NCBI GenBank assembly: GCA_934119965.1
Contig: CAKOTA010000018.1
Span: 1 to 23,082 of the forward strand
Source of the DNA: an uncultured Bacilli bacterium
GTDB lineage: Bacteria > Bacillota_I > Bacilli_A > RF39 > UBA660
Reading direction: 5' to 3'
Length of the DNA: 23,082 nucleotides
In this document: positions 16,516 to 23,078 of the stretch, in pieces
How the letters are laid out: each line of letters opens with the position of its first letter
How positions within the stretch are numbered: position 1 is the first letter of the stretch
The notes under the pieces: model-generated
Seen by the model: only the letters and a program-made list of their open reading frames with translations
What the model was told of the DNA's origin: nothing
Databases searched by the model: none
Made by a program: the position numbers and the translations under genes

Positions 16516-18214
16516 AAGGTATTATTTAATAATTAAAAAATTCTTTATTTTGGGAGCAAACAATAAAAAGTTATTATTTCATTTATTTTTTTCTGCATTT
16601 TTAAGAAGTATATCTTTATTGCTAATACCATTTACTGCATCTAAAATTGTTGAATATGCTACTATTAGTGACTTTAAAACAGCAATTATATGGGTAATTT
16701 TATTCTTTGTTAGTAGTTTGATATATGTATTGTTCCATCATTATAATTTTGTTGCATATTTGAACAATTCAGTCTTTACGCATAATAAATTACAACAATT
16801 GATTTTAAATAAAGTGACAACTTATGATGAAAATTTTTCAAAAGAAATATCAACACCTTATATTGTAAATACTGCATTTAGTGATGTGGGAAATGTTATG
16901 CAAATACCTGACTTAACATTTGATGCTATTGCAGGAATGATAAATATTATTATAACACTAGTAATTTTTATTAATGTTGATATATTTATTGGGATTTTAG
17001 TATTAATATTAAATATTATATCTTTATATGCGCTTGCTAAAAATATGGAGAAACAAGAATATTATTTGGCTGGACAAAGAAAACATCAGGATAGTATTTC
17101 TGGTTTATTAGGACAAGTTCTAGATGGAAATAGAGAAATTAAATCATTTAATATGAAAGATGATATAAGTAATTATTTAGAAAACTATAAAAAACAATGG
17201 CGAAAAGATTATTTTAAGAAAAGAAATTATAACGATAATATATGTGTTCTTGTTCCAATGATTTTAGGTTTTGGGAAAATATTAATATATTTAATTTCAA
17301 TATATTTAATATTAAATAATAAATATGATGTATCTATGTTAGTTTTAATTATTGGTTATTATGAAAATATACAAACGGAGTTTTCTAAACTTTTTGGTAA
17401 GTTAAACAATATTTCTTCATGTTCTACAAGAGTTGATAGAGTTTATAAAATTTTGAATTATAAAACAAAAAATATGTTAAATTTTGGGAAAAATAATAAT
17501 GATGATATTAAAGGAAAAATAGAGTTTAAAGGTGTATCATTTACTTATGATAGGCAAGAAGTAATGAAAAATGTAAGTTTTGAAATTCAGCCTAAATCAT
17601 TTACTGCTATTGTTGGAAAAAGTGGTAGTGGAAAATCAACAATATTTAGATTATTATTAAGATTATATAAAGCTAATAAAGGACAAATTTTGCTGGATGA
17701 TGAAAATATTTATGAATATTCGAAGGATGTTTATTCAAGCAATGTTGCAATAGTAACACAAAAACCTTTTATATTTGATATGAGTATTAGAGAAAACTTA
17801 AGTTTAGTTGATTCTAATCATGAGAATCAAATTGCAGCTTGTAAAAGAGCGGGAATTCATGATTACATTATAGGATTAAAAGACGGATATAATACTAAAT
17901 TAGTTAGTGACGCTGAAAATATATCTAGTGGTCAAAAACAATTAATTGCTCTTGCGAGAACATTACTATCTAGATCAGAAGTATTATTATTTGATGAGGT
18001 TACATCATCACTTGATATGAATACATCGAAACAAGTAATTAATATACTTAAAGATTTGAAACGAGATCATACTATATTGATGATTACTCATAAACCTCAA
18101 TTAATGAAAATGGCAGACGAAATAATAGTAATTGATAGAGGTAAATTAGTCGGTAAAGGAAAGCATGAAGAATTAATTAGAAACAATAAGTATTATCAAA
18201 TATTACAGAAGTAA
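16508..18214 (+). CDS. ABC exporter half-transporter 2 (catalytic ATP site)
   Basis: The 568-residue protein is a homologue of the preceding one with the same membrane-plus-ATPase layout. Motifs: Walker A GKSGSGKS (370-377), Q418, Walker B VLLFDE with catalytic E497, H-loop H528 in ITHKP. Its signature is altered to ISSGQ (472-476) from LSGGQ. Paired with protein 1, the canonical site is its own Walker A/B/H plus the partner's ISGGQ. ATG 16508 overlaps the previous stop by eight bases and has GGGGTG (16495-16500) upstream. Longer in-frame starts lie inside the previous gene and give a sequence unlike the family. Both proteins share phrases such as NKPF/QKPFIF and INACKKAGIH/IAACKRAGIH, so they arose by duplication. 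Confidence 0.92.
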   Translation: MIKRYYLIIKKFFILGANNKKLLFHLFFSAFLRSISLLLIPFTASKIVEYATISDFKTAIIWVILFFVSSLIYVLFHHYNFVAYLNNSVFTHNKLQQLILNKVTTYDENFSKEISTPYIVNTAFSDVGNVMQIPDLTFDAIAGMINIIITLVIFINVDIFIGILVLILNIISLYALAKNMEKQEYYLAGQRKHQDSISGLLGQVLDGNREIKSFNMKDDISNYLENYKKQWRKDYFKKRNYNDNICVLVPMILGFGKILIYLISIYLILNNKYDVSMLVLIIGYYENIQTEFSKLFGKLNNISSCSTRVDRVYKILNYKTKNMLNFGKNNNDDIKGKIEFKGVSFTYDRQEVMKNVSFEIQPKSFTAIVGKSGSGKSTIFRLLLRLYKANKGQILLDDENIYEYSKDVYSSNVAIVTQKPFIFDMSIRENLSLVDSNHENQIAACKRAGIHDYIIGLKDGYNTKLVSDAENISSGQKQLIALARTLLSRSEVLLFDEVTSSLDMNTSKQVINILKDLKRDHTILMITHKPQLMKMADEIIVIDRGKLVGKGKHEELIRNNKYYQILQK

Positions 18215-18278
18215 TTAATGTAAATTTCAGATAATTTGCATGATAAATAAGTAAAAATTGTACATGTTTGTTGTTTGG

Positions 18279-18430
18279 AAAGTTAGTTTTTAATGAAATT
18301 TTTCAGTATATAAGATGTGCAAAGAAGGATTATTTTTATTATAATGAGTTTAAGTTAAATCATATACTTTAAGTAACCAATTTAAAAATCAAGGATTCAC
18401 CTATAATTACGTTAATTTAAGACATATAGG
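18279..18430 (-). pseudogene. Decayed 3' fragment of an SsuC/ThiX-type permease (copy B)
   Basis: The DNA aligns with the 3' part of the intact permease (about 18570-18780). Shared blocks include AAAGTTAGTTT, CAGTATATAA against CAATATATAA, GCAAAGAAGGATTAT (exact), AGTTTAAGTT (exact), AAGTAACC (exact) and CCTATAATTAC against CCCATAATTAC. Read on the minus strand it gives VIIGESLI against VIMGEFLV and FNLNS against FNLNL, broken by stops and indels. There is no open frame. It is therefore a remnant of a second, partly duplicated permease gene. The remaining intergenic DNA (18215-18278 and 18431-18571) shows no gene I can support. Confidence 0.78.
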
Positions 18431-18571
18431 GAGAATTATGGATATAATTTTATGATAACTTATTAGTACTTAAAAATTATATGTTTTAATATGAATAAAC
18501 ATTTAGAAGAAATTTTTTATGTAGTGATTTTATTTATTGTTTTGAATATAGTTTGAATATATAATCAATAG

Positions 18572-18603
18572 AAAAAGTTAGTTTAATTTTTAACTAACTT
18601 TTT
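18572..18603. terminator. Terminator of the import operon
   Basis: AAAAAGTTAGTT (18572-18583) pairs perfectly with AACTAACTTTTT (18592-18603) around an eight-base loop and has U-rich tails in both directions. It overlaps the end of the permease gene and may also stop transcripts from the ABC exporter pair. Confidence 0.85.
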
Positions 18604-19368
18604 TTCAATATATAAAACAATGTAGTACATAATAGCAGATATTATGCAAAGAAGGATTATTCCTGTTACAACTAAGTTTAAGTTGAATACTTGTGAGCCA
18701 TACATTATTAAGTAACCTAAACCTTCTTTTGAAACTAAGAATTCTCCCATAATTACACCTATTAATGACATACTAATGTTAATTTTTAATGAACTAATTA
18801 TATCATTGATAGAACTAGGTACGACTAATTTAGTAAAAGTTTGAATTTTACTAGCTTTAAGTGATTTCATTAATTTTAGTTTATTAGAGTCAGTTTCATC
18901 GAAACTAGTTGTGCAATTTATTATAGTAATAATTACAGATATTAATAAACTCATAATTATTATGGATTTTATTCCTGCACCAAACCAAATAATTATTATA
19001 GGCCCTAGTGCTACTTTAGGTAAACTATTTATGATAGTTAAATAAGGATCAATTATTTTTTTTAATGTTTCATTCCACCAAAGAATACTTGCTACCAAAA
19101 ATCCTAATATTGTTCCTAGACTGAAACTAATTATAGTTTCATATACTGTTACAAAGATATGTTTATATAAATCAGTTTTATGGAGTGAAATAAGGGTATC
19201 TACAACCATTTTAGGACTAGAACTAATAAATGTATTTATTAATTTAAAATCTGCTAACAACTGCCATATAATTATAAAAATAATTAATATTAGTAATTGA
19301 ATAAAACGAATAAATAATTTTTTCTTTTTAATTTTTTTTAAATATGATTTATGTTCTTCGCTAAACAT
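18583..19368 (-). CDS. ABC import permease (SsuC/TauC/ThiX type)
   Basis: This is the membrane subunit of the importer encoded with the next two genes. The 261-residue protein has about six membrane helices, with the first after a Lys-rich start, and the family's ATPase-contact loop around SLKASKIQTFTKLVVPSSIN (EAA-like). SPKMVVDTL and GVIMGEFLVSKEGLGYLI are typical of the BPD_transp_1 subgroup for nitrate, sulfonate and thiamine-precursor importers. ATG 19368 overlaps the end of the ATPase gene by eight bases; a TTG at 19377 is a less likely alternative. Decayed partial copies of its 3' end exist at 18279 and 14524. Confidence 0.9.
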   Translation of the reverse strand: MFSEEHKSYLKKIKKKKLFIRFIQLLILIIFIIIWQLLADFKLINTFISSSPKMVVDTLISLHKTDLYKHIFVTVYETIISFSLGTILGFLVASILWWNETLKKIIDPYLTIINSLPKVALGPIIIIWFGAGIKSIIIMSLLISVIITIINCTTSFDETDSNKLKLMKSLKASKIQTFTKLVVPSSINDIISSLKINISMSLIGVIMGEFLVSKEGLGYLIMYGSQVFNLNLVVTGIILLCIISAIMYYIVLYIEKKLVKN

Positions 19369-20101
19369 GATGATCAATATCCTTCCATATCAAATCATAA
19401 TAATATGAGAATTTTGGATCTTTTCTATTTTCTATTGGTGTACTTTTATTATCTAATTTAATATCATAAATATTTTTAATTACACTTGGTCTTTTTGATA
19501 ATACTATTATTTTATCGGACATTGAAATAGCTTCAGCTAAATCGTGTGTTACCATTATAGCAGTCTTTCCTTCTTTTTTTAAAATTTTATATACATCATC
19601 AGAAACGACTAATCTTGTTTGATAGTCTAATGCACTAAATGGCTCATCCAAAAGCAAAATATCAGGTTTAGTGGCTAGAGTTCTGATAAGTGCTACTCTT
19701 TGCCTCATTCCACCTGATAAGTTTGCTGGATAACTATTAATGAAATCTGTTAACCCATAACTATTTATTAAATCTAAAACATATTTTTTATTTTCTTCTG
19801 TTAATTTATTTTCAATTTCTAATCCTAATAAACAATTTTTCAAAATAGTTCTAAATTCGAATAAACTATCTTGTTGTAACATATATCCTATTTTAGCATT
19901 ATTAGTGTTTATTTCGCCTTCATAATCATCTATTAATCCAGATAATATTGATAGAATTGTACTTTTTCCACAACCACTTGGACCAACAATTGATATGAAT
20001 TCACCTTGTTCTAATTGATATGAAAAATTATCAACAGCAAGAATTTCTTCTTTTTTTGTATGATATTTTTTTCTTATATTTTTGATATCTAATAATTTCA
20101 T
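19361..20101 (-). CDS. ABC import ATPase (SsuB/TauB/ThiZ type)
   Basis: The 246-residue ATPase drives the importer. Motifs: Walker A GPSGCGKST (40-48), Q-loop at Q76-Q77, signature LSGGMRQRVALIRTL (128-142), Walker B ILLLDEPFSALD (148-159) and H186 in VTHDLAEA. The GGMRQRV signature and DEPFSALD are characteristic of the nitrate/sulfonate/taurine branch. The start lies one base after the binding-protein stop with no clear ribosome site, so translation is probably coupled. Order on the minus strand: binding protein, ATPase, permease. Confidence 0.93.
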   Translation of the reverse strand: MKLLDIKNIRKKYHTKKEEILAVDNFSYQLEQGEFISIVGPSGCGKSTILSILSGLIDDYEGEINTNNAKIGYMLQQDSLFEFRTILKNCLLGLEIENKLTEENKKYVLDLINSYGLTDFINSYPANLSGGMRQRVALIRTLATKPDILLLDEPFSALDYQTRLVVSDDVYKILKKEGKTAIMVTHDLAEAISMSDKIIVLSKRPSVIKNIYDIKLDNKSTPIENRKDPKFSYYYDLIWKDIDHHV

Positions 20102-20102
20102 A

Positions 20103-21077
20103 TTAGTAATTTTTTATTAGTTTATCATAAGGTGCTTTTTTATTTAATTCTCCAGCATTATCAATAATTTCTTGAATATGTTCAAAATCTTTTTCTGTGA
20201 TTTCAGTTGTATCAAACCAAGAATCAATATCGATATAATTTTGAACTAATTTTTCTAAATCATTGATTGATGTGTCTGGAAAGTATGCAGCTATATTAGT
20301 AGCAATTTCTTTAGCGCTATGACTATGAACATAATCAAGTCCTTTGTTAATTGCTTTAGTGAATCCTTTTATTATGTCTTCATTGTTTTCAATATAACTT
20401 TTTTTAGCGTTATAAGTTGTATAAGGAACAATTCCTCCTAATTCACCTATGGATGCTACTATATGACCATAACCTTGATTAACTAAAGCTGAAGCTGTAG
20501 GTTCAAATAAAGCAACAAAATCACCATTTCCACCTATAAATGCTCCTGATGTTGCTGAAAAATCATAACTTGTATCAAAATTCATTTCTTCGGTTTTTAA
20601 TCCGGATTGATTTATAGCATATTCAAGTGTCATTGCTGGCATACCACCTTTTCGTCCAGCTATTATATGTTTTCCTTTCAAATCATCAATTTTAAAGTTT
20701 TTAATATCTTCTCTAGACACTAAGAAACTTCCATCTCTTTTTGTTAATCCAGCAAAATTTACTAGATAATCTTCTTCTCCATTATTGTATACATAAATAG
20801 TAGCTTCACTTCCACAAAAACCAATATTTACGTCCCCGGATAATACAGCAGATGTTACTTTGTCAGCACCAGCTGTTAAAATAATTTCTACGTCTAATCC
20901 CTCATCTTCAAAATATCCTAATGAATGTGCAATATATTGCGGAGCATAAAAAATAGAATGTGTTACTTCTGCTACTTTTACTTTCTTTAAATCACTTTTT
21001 GGTTTAAATAATATGGATGTAGTTACAATAGCACATATTAATATTAAACATATTATAAAAAATATAATTTTTTTCAA
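20103..21077 (-). CDS. Substrate-binding protein, NMT1/THI5-SsuA family
   Basis: The 324-residue protein has a hydrophobic N-terminal helix (about 3-25) and then the binding fold. VTHSIFYAPQYIAHSLGYF and the following EGLDVEIILTAGADKV are typical of the NMT1/THI5-like group (thiamine-precursor, riboflavin, nitrate or sulfonate binding). GGNGDFVALFEPTA also fits. No good lipobox is seen: the Cys at about 15 is preceded by Ile, so it may stay anchored by an uncleaved helix. It starts with TTG at 21077, preceded by AGGAAGGGG at good spacing; no in-frame ATG is close by. There is no room upstream for a TPP or FMN riboswitch (85 bases to the divergent gene), so the substrate stays open. Confidence 0.88.
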   Translation of the reverse strand: MKKIIFFIICLILICAIVTTSILFKPKSDLKKVKVAEVTHSIFYAPQYIAHSLGYFEDEGLDVEIILTAGADKVTSAVLSGDVNIGFCGSEATIYVYNNGEEDYLVNFAGLTKRDGSFLVSREDIKNFKIDDLKGKHIIAGRKGGMPAMTLEYAINQSGLKTEEMNFDTSYDFSATSGAFIGGNGDFVALFEPTASALVNQGYGHIVASIGELGGIVPYTTYNAKKSYIENNEDIIKGFTKAINKGLDYVHSHSAKEIATNIAAYFPDTSINDLEKLVQNYIDIDSWFDTTEITEKDFEHIQEIIDNAGELNKKAPYDKLIKNY

Positions 21078-21138
21078 AAAATTCCCCTTCCTTTCAATTT
21101 ATTATATTCAAAAGTGAATCAAGAGTGTGTGGAAAATG

Positions 21139-21147
21139 TGATATAAT
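21139..21147 (+). promoter_or_regulatory. Extended -10 promoter of the CheD-like gene
   Basis: TGATATAAT is an extended -10 with a perfect hexamer and no convincing -35. GGTGG follows, five bases before the ATG at 21163. Confidence 0.45.
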
Positions 21148-21162
21148 ATAAATGGTGGTAAT

Positions 21163-21696
21163 ATGTTGTTAAAAGAATATATAGAAAATGGTAATTACAA
21201 TAATATTTTTGAAGGGGAAAATGTTACTTTAAATGAAGAAGAGATTATGGTAGGAATTAATAAATCAGAGATAGAAACAGGCAATAAAATATTATTGACT
21301 CAACACCTTCATTATTGTATTGCAATATTAGTAATTGGTGATCAAGTTGGTATGATTCATATGGATAAACTTGATAGAGAAAATGAAGAATTTAATAAAA
21401 TTTTACAAATTAATAATATTTCTGAAATTGATGTTTTTTTAGGACCAGATTCAAATGTTGAAAAAGTAAGTGAATTTTTTTCTACTATGAAAGATAAAGT
21501 TACTTTTTATGCTTCATATATTGATGCTGCATATGGTATGAATAATGCAGAAGGAAGTATTGCATATAATATAGCTGATGGAAAACTATACGGAAAAAAT
21601 GATGAAGGGTATGTGGAATATAAAAAAGGGTGCATTAATATTAGAAATACATATAATTTACAAAATGAAGAAAATAATATTGACAAGGGAAAATAG
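21163..21696 (+). CDS. Small protein with CheD-like Thr/Cys/His pattern
   Basis: I do not recognise this 177-residue protein by overall sequence. The segment from VGINKSEIETGNKILLTQ to GMIHMDKL (about 30-70) resembles the core of CheD, a chemoreceptor glutamine deamidase with a Cys-His-Thr site. Here T46, C52 and H66 fall in the same order, with the Thr-Cys spacing of six seen in CheD and a shorter Cys-His spacing. The C-terminal half (Asp/Glu-rich, ending in a charged tail) has no motif I know. No signal peptide or membrane helix is present. No chemotaxis gene is in the window, so a different amidase, deamidase or hydrolase role is possible. It is divergent from the importer, and its last codons contain the -35 of the tRNA promoter. 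Confidence 0.6.
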   Translation: MLLKEYIENGNYNNIFEGENVTLNEEEIMVGINKSEIETGNKILLTQHLHYCIAILVIGDQVGMIHMDKLDRENEEFNKILQINNISEIDVFLGPDSNVEKVSEFFSTMKDKVTFYASYIDAAYGMNNAEGSIAYNIADGKLYGKNDEGYVEYKKGCINIRNTYNLQNEENNIDKGK

Positions 21697-21708
21697 GTAT
21701 GTTATAAT
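21680..21708 (+). promoter_or_regulatory. Consensus promoter of tRNA-Ala
   Basis: TTGACA (21680-21685) and TATAAT (21703-21708) are exactly 17 bases apart, with TGT before the -10: a full-consensus, extended sigma-A promoter. The -35 lies within the last codons of the preceding gene. Confidence 0.88.
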
Positions 21709-21722
21709 TTTCTTGTTGTTAT

Positions 21723-21799
21723 GGGGAATTAGCTCAGTTGGCTAGAGCGCCACGCTTGCACCGTGGAGGTCAAGGGTTCGAATCCCTTATTCTCCACCA
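21723..21799 (+). tRNA. tRNA-Ala (anticodon TGC)
   Basis: The cloverleaf is complete: acceptor GGGGAAT with ATTCTCC, D arm GCTC...GAGC, anticodon stem CCACG/CGTGG with loop CTTGCAC (anticodon TGC at 21757-21759), T arm AAGGG-TTCGAAT-CCCTT, discriminator A and encoded CCA (21797-21799). The third acceptor pair is G3-U70, the identity element read by alanyl-tRNA synthetase. It stands alone, not in a tRNA cluster. Confidence 0.98.
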
Positions 21800-21809
21800 G
21801 ATTGATATC

Positions 21810-21840
21810 AAACTCGAACTTTTTATAGTTCGAGTTTTAA
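21810..21840 (+). terminator. Terminator of tRNA-Ala
   Basis: AAACTCGAACT (21810-21820) pairs perfectly with AGTTCGAGTTT (21827-21837) around TTTTAT, ten bases after the CCA end. The U tract is short. Confidence 0.8.
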
Positions 21841-21854
21841 TAAACTTAATTTTA

Positions 21855-21863
21855 TGTTAAAAT
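21855..21863 (+). promoter_or_regulatory. Possible extended -10 promoter of the 21890 gene
   Basis: TGTTAAAAT in the block TTTTATGTTAAAAT, with a weak -35. The gene follows a terminator and so needs its own promoter. Confidence 0.4.
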
Positions 21864-21889
21864 ATTTATAGAATTGAGGAATAAAAAAT

Positions 21890-22774
21890 ATGTTTAAAGA
21901 TATCAGGCTATCTATTGACAATAATAAAGTTGATTTTGAATATGAAATAGGTGAAGATAAAGTAATTATTAAGACAATTGATGAATTAAAAATTGGAAAA
22001 AATTTAAAAATCTTTTATGATGAAAACATATATGAGATTAAATTAAATAATAGTACAAAATTTAGTGAAGGCAAGGCTGGAGAAATACTTATTAATTTAG
22101 ATATTAAAAAATTTTCTTTTTCAGTAATATTAAAAAATAATTTTTTTGTCAAAAGTATTTATAAATATATAAACAAATTAATTAACACAGATATACTTGT
22201 TAATGAAATAAAAATATTTTTAAATTCTAAAATTGAAAAAAAATACAAAGAAGATTTGAATAATTTATTAGATAATATTGAAAATAAAGATAAATCTTTA
22301 GAAGAATTAATAATTAATAACGAAAATGAATATGAAAGAATATTTGATTTAACAATACATAATAAAACTTATATTGATATTGCTAAGAATATGAGTGATT
22401 TAGAATTAATGTTGCTAATAACTTCTTATATTTTTGTACCATTTACACCAAATATAGATCAAGATTATTTCAATGATTTAGTAAATGTGGCTAAAAACTA
22501 TGATAATGCTTTAGAAAATATATGGCGCTTAGGTATGAATTATGATATGAAAGGCTATAATTTTGATTTATTAGATAATTTCTTTATAGATTCCAAAAAT
22601 GTATATTATTTAGGTGAATATATAAGTGGTATTCATCAAATAAACAAACAAAAAATAGTTAATACAATCGTTAAAACAAAAGATAAAGGTTTTATAAAAC
22701 AAATTTTAGAAAATGATATCATTGTAGATAATTTAGATGAAGAATATAAAAACATTTTGAAATCTAGCATATAA
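21890..22774 (+). CDS. Hypothetical protein, unrecognised
   Basis: I do not recognise the 294-residue product. It has no signal peptide or membrane helix and is rich in Lys, Asn, Ile and acidic residues. The first 90 residues look beta-rich (KVDFEYEIGEDKVIIKT). Residues about 100-160 are helical and highly charged and could form a coiled coil (KIEKKYKEDLNNLLDNIENK). The C-terminal half contains aromatic blocks such as IFVPFTPNIDQDYF and IWRLGMNYDMKGYNFDLLD, then a helical region. GAGGAA lies before the ATG. Composition matches neighbouring genes, so there is no sign of recent transfer. It is a single-gene unit between the tRNA terminator and the sRNA candidate. Confidence 0.8.
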   Translation: MFKDIRLSIDNNKVDFEYEIGEDKVIIKTIDELKIGKNLKIFYDENIYEIKLNNSTKFSEGKAGEILINLDIKKFSFSVILKNNFFVKSIYKYINKLINTDILVNEIKIFLNSKIEKKYKEDLNNLLDNIENKDKSLEELIINNENEYERIFDLTIHNKTYIDIAKNMSDLELMLLITSYIFVPFTPNIDQDYFNDLVNVAKNYDNALENIWRLGMNYDMKGYNFDLLDNFFIDSKNVYYLGEYISGIHQINKQKIVNTIVKTKDKGFIKQILENDIIVDNLDEEYKNILKSSI

Positions 22775-22842
22775 AAGTTGTTCTACTTCTTCCCTTATGG
22801 CACTAAATGGATATTAGAATTGAAGTTTTTGAGTGAAAATTT

Positions 22843-22869
22843 AAAACGACTTGCCAAAAAGCCGTTTTT
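22843..22869. terminator. Possible terminator after the 21890 gene
   Basis: AAAACGAC (22843-22850) pairs with GCCGTTTT (22861-22868) with one mismatch around a ten-base loop, followed by T. It is usable on both strands. Its loop and right arm overlap the promoter of the sRNA candidate. Confidence 0.5.
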
Positions 22870-22879
22870 ATGTTATTAT
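22851..22879 (+). promoter_or_regulatory. Promoter of the sRNA candidate
   Basis: TTGCCA (22851-22856) and TATTAT (22874-22879) are 17 bases apart, with TGT before the -10 (extended). No ORF with a ribosome site follows on this strand; a terminator does, about 110 bases on. Confidence 0.65.
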
Positions 22880-22886
22880 GTATATA

Positions 22887-22998
22887 GATGAAGAAATCTT
22901 CATAAAATATTAAAGGAACACTTAATATCGCATGTTGAGTGTTGCCGATTAATTTGGTTCCACCTAAATCATTGCTGAGTTAGGTGGATTTCTTTTAT
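22887..22998 (+). ncRNA. Candidate structured small RNA (about 110 nt)
   Basis: Between a good promoter and an intrinsic terminator there is no reading frame but dense pairing. Hairpin 1 is ATGAAGA/TCTTCAT (22888-22903). Hairpin 2 is AACACTTAA (22917-22925) with TTGAGTGTT (22935-22943, one G-U), and GGAAC (22915-22919) can alternatively pair with GTTCC (22957-22961), closing a larger domain. The terminator hairpin follows. I do not recognise it as 6S, SRP RNA, tmRNA, T-box or a common riboswitch. It is convergent with the micro-ORF on the other strand and could be an antisense regulator of it. The 5' end is predicted from the promoter. Confidence 0.5.
22959..22996 (+). terminator. Terminator of the sRNA candidate
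   Basis: TCCACCTAA (22959-22967) pairs perfectly with TTAGGTGGA (22980-22988) around a 12-base loop, followed by TTTCTTTTAT. The U tract is on the plus strand only. Confidence 0.75.
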
Positions 22999-23078
22999 AT
23001 TAATACTATAAATAGTAAGAATAGTAAAAGGAAGATAATTATTACTAGAGATAGAATTAAAAAATCCTTCTTGTTCAT
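22995..23078 (-). CDS. Micro-ORF: hydrophobic peptide or 3' end of a longer gene
   Basis: On the minus strand an ATG at 23078 opens a frame of 27 codons ending at TAA (22995). The peptide starts MNKKDFLIL and then is almost entirely Leu, Ile, Val and Phe, a single membrane helix. Positive residues first and then a hydrophobic helix suit a small membrane peptide such as a type I toxin. Its gene would run against the sRNA candidate, with overlapping 3' ends. Only four bases remain before the window edge, so neither the ribosome site nor a longer upstream frame can be excluded; it may be the C-terminus of a larger protein. Confidence 0.35.
   Translation of the reverse strand: MNKKDFLILSLVIIIFLLLFLLFIVLI

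Noticed and set aside
14472..18582. Insertion sequence around the ABC exporter pair
   Set aside because: There is no transposase, no terminal inverted repeat and no target duplication; the flanking similarity is permease-derived.
21078..21162. TPP or FMN riboswitch ahead of the importer
   Set aside because: Only 85 bases are available and no consensus segment is present on either strand.
22881..22998. T-box, TPP or SRP RNA at the right edge
   Set aside because: There is no T-box core, no TPP consensus blocks and no SRP GGAAG tetraloop region; only generic hairpins.
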